A stretch of 64,000 bases of DNA from Anseranas semipalmata (lineage: Eukaryota > Chordata > Aves > Anseriformes > Anseranatidae). A program made the position numbers and the translations under genes. Shown in pieces: positions 53,825 through 64,000 of the stretch (the stretch's first letter is position 1; every line of letters starts with the position of its first letter). The stretch spans positions 9,498-73,497 of the forward strand of contig VXAA01001381.1 of the NCBI GenBank assembly GCA_013399115.1, given 5' to 3'. A model generated the notes under the pieces. The model did no database searches and had not been told where the DNA came from. It saw nothing but the letters and a program-made list of their open reading frames with translations.

Positions 53825-55807
53825 GAAGAGGTCTGCGACTGCTCTGCCCTGCTGCCTTCTGCACATACCAGCAACACACGTTGGCAAGGCTGCTCAATTT
53901 AACTGACTGGGGAACTGCACAGGTCCCTCAAATGTCTGCATATGCAACAAAGCAACCAACCTCTACGTCTTTTTCTCAGACTATACTCATATCCTTAGAT
54001 GGGCTCAGCACACTGCTGCACAAGCATTTACATTGCCTATGCAGGGTAGGGACAGTGGTGATGGGTAATGCCAAGGGGCCAGTGCAGGACTGAGACCAAG
54101 GGACTGGGATTAAGGGTAAAAACCCCACTGTGAAGAGTGGAGGAAACCATGGCTTGGTTGCACGTATGGGATGAGGGTGAATCCCAGCAGCCAGACATAT
54201 CTTGGCACACAGGAAAGCCATGAGGGAGTTTTGAGCTTGGATTTATTGGATCTCCCACAATTTTTTTAATAACCACCTTCAAATAGTGTATGCATAAGTA
54301 ACTAAGGAATGTTTTTCCTTTCATTCACTTCATTTTAATTTTAAGAGGAAAACAAATACCCTTTAACTTGAATACCCTTAGGACACAGTCTTCATGGATA
54401 ATGTTTAATAAGGAAAGTTGACAAAGCACATTAATAAAACAAAGCTTTAATAGTGTTAGCTTGGATCAATCTTTGAAAGAAGAGAAGTTGGCAGTGAAAT
54501 TACATTGGTCATCTATCTCTTTAGTCATTGGAAAAATTATTTCCCTCACAGCTGAGTCAGAACCAGGGAAGGGGAATATATGCTTTAATATTGGAGGAAC
54601 ACTTTGTTTAGTTTGCTCAGCAGAGAAGTTAGTGTTCTGGCTCAGTCAGCAATAACCAGTTCATAAATACTTGCACTGAGTCCATGTGAGTTTTGCTTAG
54701 AAGAATAAAGGAAAATTTAACTGTGCTGTGCTTCCATGGAAATAACACTTATTTGTACATGTTACTTGGTTGGTGACCTCCTGTTTTCCCTGGTCCTGCT
54801 ATTTTCTTCCCTAACCAACTGTAATTCATTCATGTTTCCATGTCATTTAAAACACTTTGTCACATATTTGGAATTGAGACAACCAGTCACATATTGATAG
54901 TTTGTGTTAGGCTGGCTGGATTTAAGCTTTATAGATGCTGTATCTGTATAAATGGTCTAATCAGAAAAGGTGAAGTAAATTACTCTACAGTGGTCTCTAA
55001 ACAAGTTTTCATTAAATATCTAGCAAATAATTTTATTGTATTGTAAGCAAAGTTTTAAATTGTATATTCCCATTCATAATTTATCCGTGTATTAGCTTTG
55101 GTTTTGATACTCATGCACTTAAAATAAAGAACTTCCTTTGCACAATAATCTAAAGGTTCAATTTGTGTGCCGTAACTTGCAGTCTATTGGCCACAGAATC
55201 ATTTTGTTTTCTCAATGGTTGTTTGACTTGTAGCACAGCTTGTAGTGGTGAGACCATAAAATGTGTGTGTATAACTTCTGTAGTGAAAGTGAGTTTTTTT
55301 CACTTTTGTAAGCTGAAATACATTGTTGAAACTCTTGGAAAGGAACCAGACGGTGGCTGCTTATTTCCCAGATGGTTTATTCATCAAAGAGTTTATGCTG
55401 CTTTTTTTGGTTTGCCCACTCCCCACCCCCGCCCCCCAAGCCAGTGGGATTTCATGACTTCTGCTGCCTACGTTAGATAGGATAGAAGTTAAAAAAAATA
55501 TAGATATAGTTTTAGGTACCCTTTTACTTCAAAACATGCATAAAGTTATCTTCATAAAAACATAGTGTGTTATTTGGTGAACCCCAACAATAGAATGTAA
55601 ATTGCATTTTATGTCATGCAACTCAAATGCAAAAATTGAGCAGCACAAATCTCATGCAACTCGAATGAGATCCATACTCTAAAAGCAAACTTTAACTTTC
55701 TTTTGCATGGCATATTGCTATTGCTGCAAAAGCTTTTCCTAAGATGGTCATATTGCTGCCTTTGCCTTATATACAGAATTTTTTCCATCCTGCTAGTTCT
55801 ACCTTTA

Positions 55808-55828
55808 AAACAACAACAACAACAAAAA
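55808..55828. repeat. (CAA)n microsatellite
   Basis: Five CAA units ending in AAAAACC. Confidence 0.88.
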
Positions 55829-55982
55829 CCCTCTGTTTTTTCCTTATAGGATTCTAAAATTCAAATTTATCCTCTTGGACAGAAGTGGTATATTCTGAAA
55901 ATTGCTCTGAAAGCCATTCAAGAATACTATTCAATTGTAGTGTAGCACATATTTAACAATGCAGGCTCCTGTGGAGGCAATG

Positions 55983-56178
55983 ATCACAGAACCACAGAAT
56001 GGTTGAGGTTCGAAGGGACCTCTGGAGATCGTCTGGTTCAATCCCCCTGCCAAGCAGGGTCACCTAGAGCATGTAGCATGGGATCACATCCAGGCGGGTT
56101 TTGAATATCTCCAGAGAAGCAGATTCTACAGCTTCTCTGGGCACACAGTTCTGATCCTCTGAGCATCTCCCTTTTCAA
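55983..56178 (-). mobile_element. CR1 LINE 3' fragment, short
   Basis: The + strand reads ATCACAGAACCACAGAATGG, then GGGACCTCTGGAGATCGTCT and CCAGGCGGGTTTTGAATATC, the reverse complement of a classic CR1 3' end. The fragment is about 195 bp and loses similarity after GGGCACACAGTTCTGATCCT. The 3' sequence differs from the CR1 copies at 30.7 and 56.3 kb, so it belongs to a different CR1 subfamily. It is too short to code for anything. Confidence 0.92.
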
Positions 56179-56312
56179 AACTAATACATACTGGAGCAGA
56201 ATAGAAATAGTGTTATAATCAAAAAAGGTAGACAAGAGAGGTGCTTTGGGGATCTCCCATCTAACAAGTTTGTCATACTTACTTGAGGTTTATGGAGCGG
56301 AGTGCTTTTTTT

Positions 56313-56592
56313 ATTAGAATAGAACAGAACAGTTCAGTTGGAAGGGACCTTCAGAGATCATCCAGTCCAAATGCCTGACCACTTCAGGGCTAACCAAAAG
56401 TTAAAGCATGTTATTGAGGGCATTGTCCAAATGCCTCTTGAGCACTGACAGGCGTGGGGCATCAGACACCTGGCTAGAAAGCCTGTTCCAGTATTTTACC
56501 ACTGTCACAGTAAAGAAAATTTTCTGAAAATTTTTGTCTGAACCTCCCCAGACCTCCTCTGGCACAGTTTTGTGCCATTCCCATACATCTTG
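56313..56592 (-). mobile_element. CR1 LINE 3' fragment, same subfamily as the copy at 30.7 kb
   Basis: The 3' tail (GAATAGAACAGAACAG on the + strand) and the block GTTCAGTTGGAAGGGACCTT are followed by TGACCACTTCAGGGCTAACC and TATTGAGGGCATTGTCCAAA, shared with the copy at 30727. Similarity ends near 56592, so this copy is about 280 bp. Compared with the longer copy, it carries about ten extra bases where the motif CCTCCCC is followed by AGACCTCCT, a small duplication. It lies only about 135 bp from the preceding CR1 fragment, in the same orientation. Confidence 0.92.
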
Positions 56593-58881
56593 TCTCCCAG
56601 GTATAGATGCTTCAAATTGCTATACATCAGTACCAAAGTCAAGCAACTCCCAAAGCCCTAGTTTTGAAATTTTCCACACTTTTATGCACATTAATCATTT
56701 GACTAGGAAAATCCTTAGGAGCCAAAGATGGAGAGTGCCAGGTGTAATTAAGTATGTGTAATTAAATATCATTAAGAGCACAGCTTTACAACTAGACAAA
56801 TTCTTTTTCTTCTGTTACAATGAGGAAAATACTCCCCCCACCCCCAAGATTTTTGTTGAAAATGAGAAAAGTGAAGCTATTAGCAGATTCATTTTATTCG
56901 TTTTAGAACATGGCTAAAGTGAAATATCATGTGCAGTTATTATGAATTTAGCATAAAACACTACAGTTCTCTGACCTTGGTGCTATACCTTGTGGCTGGC
57001 TGAAGGGTGCTCCCAAGCGTTCAGGTAGTGAATAATATTGCAAGGACAAATTCCTGTTGCTGTTTTCTGGGCAGAAGCTTGACTTGATTTAGTGTCTCAG
57101 CTCCACTGGCACACAGGTTCCAACTGAAGAAATAAGGGACAGCTAGCTTTCGGTTCCCCACCTGATTAAAATAGCTTTCCATCCTAATACTGAATAAATA
57201 TAACCTTGATGCTACACCCTTCTTCTGTTTGATTAGAAATTTCCATAATAGCCACATACACTTGCCTAAATACATGAAGGTGCCAGCACGTTACAGTTAT
57301 GACCTTGCTGAATTGTTGCAGTCCTCTATTATTGCACAGACTTTGCTCCTTCAGCCATTTTTTATGCTTTCTATTTCTTCATTATTACTATTCTGCTGCT
57401 TTCTCCTGCTGCAACAAGCTACAGCTCTGCCTTGCTGCAGTAGTGACAGCTCTGCTTTCCTGTTGCCGCATGGCTGCACAGAGTGCACTTCTGGAGATGT
57501 TCTCCTTCCCTGTCAGGAGCAGCTGGAAGATATACCTGGCATCCTGACACATTCTGTTTACCCACAGCCTCTCTAAAATAAATGCTTTCATAGCCTTGGC
57601 TTTCAAGCCTAGGTTGAAATGGGACTGTAAGGATCTTTGTGATTTTCATAGCAATTATTCTTCTCCTTATGCCTACTTCAGACAAATTAACTTCTGATAC
57701 TGCAGTCTGCAAGAAGTTTTCGGAACTCCTCCATCATGACCATTCACAGATATTCACATACAATCAAAGCTAATCTTACTTTTTCAGGGGAAGCCTGTCT
57801 CATGGTTACCGTATGTTTCATATGTTGCCTCATGCGATGCGAGTGATGCTATATGCTGTAGTTCATTCATGTTCACTTTACTCCTATGGCATGATAGAAA
57901 AACCATGTACTTTCTCAGTTGCTGTGAAAACCGCTGTCTATGCATTGTGAGTGAGAGGTAGAAACTGTGCCTAACAACCTTATACCAGACAAAAAAGCTG
58001 GCAGTAGGAGAACCTTCCAACTGTAATGCTGTCCATGGCACCTGGCTAATACTTGATTTACTAGTAATGGTGAAAGTTTGTTTCTTTAAAGATGCTGCCA
58101 TAAAGACAGGAAGCTCTTCTGAGACAATACACTTCTAAAAGAAATGGGAGATTATCTACTGCTGCTTCATGTTAAGGTCAGCAGCCTTATTTTATGATGG
58201 GACTAGTTCGGATTTTCTTAGGACTTTGATAGTGTCATAAATTCTTTCAACTGCTGTAGGGTTATATGTGTCACTACCAGTGAACTTAAAACAATTACTC
58301 ATGCATCTTATCCCTGATATTCAAATCTCATGTTAACTGCTGGGAAATTCATCAGTCTGTTTTTCAGGTTTGTGGCTTTGACTCATTATTTGGAAAAAAA
58401 AAAAGTTAGAAGATGGAAGGGATGGTTAGAGGGTTGATGAAAGAAATTGTGCTGGAAAGGTTTGAGGGAAAACAGAGGATGTCTTCACATAAGTGGTTGT
58501 TTGGACCCTGGCCTTCAGACCTATTAAATCACTGATTGCGTTCCTGAGGCAAAGCAGGCTTGATCTATCTCATGCTGCCTAGCACCTTGTTACAAGATGT
58601 GGAAAGTCTATAATGTCAGAAGAATAGATTGATATAAACATTTGTATTTCTTTTTTTCTTTTTCTATTAAATGGTTTATAAAGTAATACTAATAATAAAT
58701 CAGTATTAACAGTATCGAGGAGGCTGGTGCAGGGCAGTCAAGGTCTGTGCAAGCATCTCAGTGATGTAGCTCAGCCCTGCTCTGCAGCTGGGACTTTGGG
58801 AAAGCAAGAGAGCTATGACCTGAACACTTTGGTCTGTTTTTCTGTTTTTGTTTTAGGTAAGGCCCAGAAAATCTTTTTATT

Positions 58882-58918
58882 TTATATATATATATATTTG
58901 TGTGTGTGTGTGTGTGTG
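58882..58918. repeat. Compound microsatellite (TA)n(TG)n
   Basis: Seven to eight TA units pass directly into about ten TG units. Compound alternating repeats like this tend to be hypervariable. Confidence 0.95.
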
Positions 58919-59584
58919 AATGGAATAAAATAGGAGGTTGATACTTTGCAGCAGAGGGATAACAATACTTAGAAATCTCTCCAAGTTTCCACTCTGGATA
59001 CTTTGCTCTACAGCTCAGTCCATCCACAGGTGACACTCACCCACCCCCCTTCCCAATGCTATCCCCAAAGATTGGGAGTAAGGGAAGATTTGTGCAATAA
59101 AAAGAAGCTAAAAAAATCCAGGTTTAAATGGGAGGGGATGGGGAAGCAAACCCCAGCATCTTGGTATAAAGAAGGGCTTGCCTCCAGCCTATTTTGTTTT
59201 CCATGCCTGCTTAACTGGGCTAACAGCACTGATGGTTCTCTGCAGTTCCCGCCCTGTGGGCTCTGATCCGGCTCAGATGCCGCTTTTGACTAAAGCCTAG
59301 TAGCTGCAATAAATATAAACCAATTTGTGCTATAGCTTACCAATATGGAGCAGTGCCCACAAGGGAAGCTGCCTGTGAGCCGAACAGTGTTTGAGCCAGA
59401 CTTTCTGGAGAAGGGTCTCCTTTCCTGCGGCGTCTCACCCCTATTTCTAACCGAGCTCTGTAAGGTGCAGTGTGATTTTAAGAAGAGGGTATGTTCATCT
59501 CGGAGAAGCTGGGGGAAGAAATCGTTGTATTCCTTTAAAAACATAAAAATAAAAAAGGCTGTTCATTTCTTTCATATTTTTCCC

Positions 59585-59830
59585 AGCCTGTAATTATTCC
59601 TAATCAAACTACAACAAACAGTAAACACTAAAAATGAAATAAACGCACTGACAGTTTGCCAATAACGAGCAGAAAATGTTCCATCTGTCTAGCAGTGAGT
59701 AAAATGTGTGTAATTACTGCTCATTTTTCTTCTAATTGCTGAGTTATTAGTTTAAAGCTTACGCACAACTGGTGAACAGTGCCGACTACCCATTCTCTAA
59801 TTACAGCCCCTGCTTTGCTGTGCTTGAAAT
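59585..59830. promoter_or_regulatory. Candidate regulatory element: cluster of TAATTA-type sites (inferred)
   Basis: Within about 245 bp there are three TAATTA palindromes (59591, 59711, 59798), a TAATTG (59733) and a TTATTAG (59744), plus a CAACTG E-box-like word near 59767. Homeodomain proteins bind TAAT cores. The block has balanced, non-repetitive composition and is free of transposons, as expected of an intronic enhancer. In AT-rich DNA some of these sites arise by chance, so this is a motif-based guess. Confidence 0.25.
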
Positions 59831-62800
59831 CAAGAAAAGCAAAAAGCAGAAAATTTGCATTTTAAAAGAGTTGTCTGAATTAACCCCTCTGGTAAGAGCA
59901 TCTTTCCAGTATTGGCCTCGCAGGTCAGATCCTTTGCTGACAGAAATCAGCATCTAGTTATATCAGCTGAAGATTTGTCTCTCGATGGAATTATCACCTC
60001 TCTTTTTTTTTCTAAATCTTTTCAAGTCTACATTTTAATTTTTAATTTAAAAAAGATTAAAGAATGCTTTGAAATTGATGGTAGGTCAGGGGAAGTAATT
60101 CCAATGAGGAAGCAAAAGTTATGATAGCCATGAGTTAGTAATACTTGCTTCACTTTGTGCTTGTTTTTCTTTATCTGATTATCTCAAAGTGGGTCAGATG
60201 ACGGTATGTCTATGCTTCAGTCTGCTCTTTAGCAGTAAGATAGCTGAGCTGTCTTTATCTGCCCTCCCTCAACTAACTCGTTTAGATCCAGGGTGTGCCT
60301 GAGGTGGCAGATCTGTGGTCACACAATCGTTGCCACCTTTGCCTCTGTCAGGTGTCAGATGGCATCTGGCCACAGGGGCTCTGAAGTCCGTGAGGGTTGA
60401 CTTACCTTGTACATGTGCGTTTCAACACGCACACAGGACAGAAAGCAGACAGGTTTTGCTCATTTGCAAAAGACTGGAGTTGCTGTTATTGCATGGGATT
60501 TTGACTCTTAAAAACAATGGTAGAAAATACAGAACGGGAATAGAAAGAAGACTGAGGAAGCTGAACAACGGAGCTGTAAACCTAGCAGTTTCTGGGATCA
60601 CAGCTCAAAGGGATCTGAGTGGGGCACCAAAGCAGAGTTACTGGCCAGTAGACTGAAGCATGGGATCCACACTTTTGCTGAGGGATATTTAGGGGTTCAC
60701 AAATGGGAAAGGATTGAAAAACTGGTGTGCTAGGCTCTCATGGAAAAGCCTTTAGTCACATGCTGTCTTCTTAGGTTTTGGTATTCAGAAGCAAGATGAA
60801 GCCACAGATGCAAATCATGAAATGAGATGCTAGAAAAATCTGAAAACAAAGTATAAGAGCACAGAATTCATTTCCCTGGGTGAGCTCTATGCTGATATGG
60901 TTTAAGTGGTGAAATCTCCCACTTCAAAAGCACAGCGCCTAGTCCTATCAGCAGTACCTTTGAGTGGGTTGCCCATAACTGCAGGGTAGTTGAGATGTCC
61001 CTAGCATGCTTCAACAGTGGTTACATCCTAACTGGAGCAGTGGCAAAACCCCTCCTAGAAGCTGAGCAGGTGTGTAGGCTTCCTATTGTCTTGGCCTGAT
61101 TGTTATCAGCACATGAACTGCTCAGTTTAAAGCCTTCTGTTTGAATCTGTCCATAAAATAAAATAAAAACTCACTTTTCTCTAGCTAGTGTTATTGCTGG
61201 TGAACAAAGTGTGAGGGAAACTCTTTGGGGAATTGAAACAGTATAAAATATGAAGAAAATCCAGCTAGCTGCTGTGCCTCCCCATACAAGATTTCTTCCA
61301 GAGTTTTTAGTCCTGAACTTCCAATACAAGCCATCTGTTTCTAAAGAGGGGGTGAGAAGGGATGTACCACCTGCATTCACATTCATTGAAGACTTCTGAC
61401 AATGAAACAAAATATTTAAGAGAAACTGCACATCAGAAAAGTTGGAATTTGGGCACTATATTTAAGGGATTATCCTAGCTGTGGTAACAGTATTTTAAAA
61501 ACAGTGATGAACTGTGTGAAGTACTAATTGCCTGGGACAAGCAGTCAACAAAAAGCCAGCAGCATTTTGTTTTTGCTTTAGCTGTAGCTTCAGACTTTAG
61601 AATAGCATTTGCGCATTTGCTTTCCCAGGAAGAAGTTTGAAGAGAGCAAACCATCCTCTTTGATACTGGCAGATGCGGATGCACAGCAGCCATTGATGTG
61701 CCTGTGTAACTCTCACAAATGTCAGTGACAAATGCTTAACTGAAGAGGAGGAGAGGAAAGATTCTGTACTTTCATCTAGTTTTAAGAAACAAAAACATCC
61801 AGGAACCCCCCAAAAATGCCTTTTTAAGTGTGCACTGCTTTGGCAGGGAGCAGGGTGGTTTTGGTGATGCTTTAACCTTGTCATGAGACCAGAAGTGCAG
61901 GTAGAGAGAGGCTGGGATTTGAGGAAAAAGATGGAAGAATAATAAAAAATTATTTAAGCATTTTTTTCTCCGTGGTTAGAGAACTGAAGCTTTCCTACTG
62001 CTTTTCAGTTCTGAATAAATGTATTTGCTCCATGGTCTCACATGCATATTATGCATAATCCTTTAGATATGCTTGCCAGCTGTGTGGTAGAGATAGGAGC
62101 TGCTGGGACTTCACTACTTTAAAAATGGTGAAGATACTTCACCAAAAAAGAGCAGAAGTGAAATAATTATTTGCATAATCTTTCTAGAGTCACCTAGATT
62201 TCTTGAAAGCAGCTTAACATGTTTGGAATAATCTATTAGGGAAATATTAAGGGAAAAATACTCCCTTTTCCTTCTGACTGTATGCATTTGATTTTTCTCT
62301 CTTGGTCTAACAGATTTAAACTGCTTTATACTCATTTTAAGAACATTTTATTTCAGAAAAATAGCTCCTATTTTAAACACTGTAGGTTCATTCTCCTCAT
62401 GCAGAACAATATGGAAAGATTAAAGGTTTTTTTTTTTTTTTTGCAAAATTAGCTCACAGCAATTTATTTTACCATAGGTACTGTGCTTCCAAATACTGTT
62501 TCTTTTCAACTCAATATACATGGCCTTTTGCTCTTTGTTGAATGGTTTCTGATGTTTTGCATAGAAGAGAATACTCCTTTCTCTGCTGAATCTCAAGGAA
62601 GACAGGACAGTGTGAGCATTATGCAGATATGTAATCTCCCCTATAGTTAGTTAGACTGCTTTCATACAATAAGGAGTGCTTGTGTAAAGGTCTTTATTTT
62701 TGTCATCTATCTCAAAAATCATTTTTTTCTTTTATGTTCCCACCCCCCCTAGAAATTAAGGTGAAAATTAAGTCACAGAGAAGAGGTGGATATTTTTCTG

Positions 62801-64000
62801 TGAAATACTCAGATTCTTGTGTAGTTTTGGGTCAGAGCTACAGTGAATGAAAACTAGCACTCAAAAGAATGCTGTTCTACCAGAAAAGAAAAAAAAATAT
62901 CTAATTTTAGGGTCTATTTATGTTCTTGCAATGTAAATATCTGATATTTATAGTATAATTGTCCAATATAGTGGTGTAAATATCCAATAAAAAATCAAAA
63001 CTTAAGTAACACAGCTGTTTCGTTAGTAGAAAAGAGTTCAAACACATTTTCTGGTGCACTGATAAGACTTCATAATAGATAAATATGGAGAAAATATTCT
63101 GCACAGCTTTCCACAGAACACATCCACATTAAATCATGGTGCATTTGAATATTATGTTGTGGCATTGTACACGTATATTTCCTTCAATATAAGAATAAAA
63201 GTGGTTATTAGATGCTTTTAATCATCTCTGTTCCAAATACAACAGCTCTTTAATAACTGTTAAATTAATTGCTTTAAAGACTGCTACAAGCAGCTAAAGC
63301 TGATTTGGCTATTCATAAAGTATCATTTGCCATCAGAATAGATCTACTTTCAAACCATCCTACTTTCATGAATTAGATGAATTTCATATCTCGTGGCTCT
63401 GCAACAGCTATGCTGAGGCTTTGGGCAGCTAAAGGGAGAGCTGGAGCTGAATAATGCACAGACCTGGCATAAATGGCACTGTGGCGTTTGTGCACAAAGG
63501 AACAGGTCAGGCACTGCAGAGAAAGTGCTTGGAAGCATGAAATAATTATCTGATTCATCTCCATTGGAGGAGTAGGCCTTGCTTTTAGGCGTTACATCGT
63601 AGGCTCCACAGCTTTCTTTCACCCACTTGATTTGCCAAGGTTAATCTGTTCATAGGCTATAGCTTTGTCTGTCCAAGCTGCATTTATCTTAACATCAACC
63701 ATTTTTTATGCCAGTTGGCTTGTCTGGTGCTTATGACCATTTGAAATGAGTTTATTTTTGTTCTAACTTGAAGTGATTCTTAATCACTTAAATAAGCTGC
63801 TATGAAATAATAAAAATAAAACTTAGAATTCTAGATATCATCCACCAAGGAAGAAACTTTGAGCACATCTAGAACAATATTTTCAGCACTATTGGAGACT
63901 GAGGAAGAGTAAGGAATTTAGAGAAAATAGATATTTGTTTGCCAACTTTAAAAAAAAAAGGGGGAGGAACAAATTTACAAAGAAAAAGTTAATTTCAGGC

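Overview
This is a stretch of vertebrate nuclear DNA, very probably from a bird. It is AT-rich, almost entirely non-coding, and littered with poly(A/T) runs and microsatellites. It carries three copies of the CR1 LINE (a non-LTR retrotransposon abundant in birds and other reptiles) and one solo LTR of a type I associate with avian, probably neoavian, endogenous retroviruses. Four runs of N mark assembly gaps or uncertain bases.

The only gene I can support is DSCAM (Down syndrome cell adhesion molecule), on the + strand. Two internal coding exons are clear: exon 2 (7490-7807, 106 codons, first immunoglobulin domain) and exon 3 (11983-12129, 49 codons, first half of the second immunoglobulin domain). 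Both begin and end in phase 1, have AG/GT borders, and join in frame across the intron (g|tt = Val). The protein matches what I remember of human DSCAM nearly residue for residue, and fits DSCAM clearly better than the paralogue DSCAML1. Exon 1 (5' UTR and signal peptide) lies upstream of the window and exon 4 downstream.

Layout: 1-7489 is the 3' part of intron 1; 7490-7807 exon 2; 7808-11982 intron 2 (4.2 kb); 11983-12129 exon 3; 12130-64000 the first 51.9 kb of intron 3, which continues past the window. Intron 3 holds a CR1 at about 30.7-31.4 kb, the solo LTR at 42.4-43.0 kb, two CR1 fragments at 56.0-56.6 kb, and many simple repeats. I could not recognise a second gene, an RNA gene or a processed pseudogene in it.

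I found no unusual biological system. The items most worth a second look are possible regulatory elements inside intron 3 (a TAATTA-rich cluster near 59.6-59.8 kb and a PBX/MEIS-like site near 16.95 kb under a 167-codon antisense open frame), a possible cryptic exon near 21.5 kb beside a GC-rich patch, and the solo LTR as a possible source of promoter or polyadenylation signals inside a neuronal gene. All of these are inference from motif reading and need conservation or transcript data.
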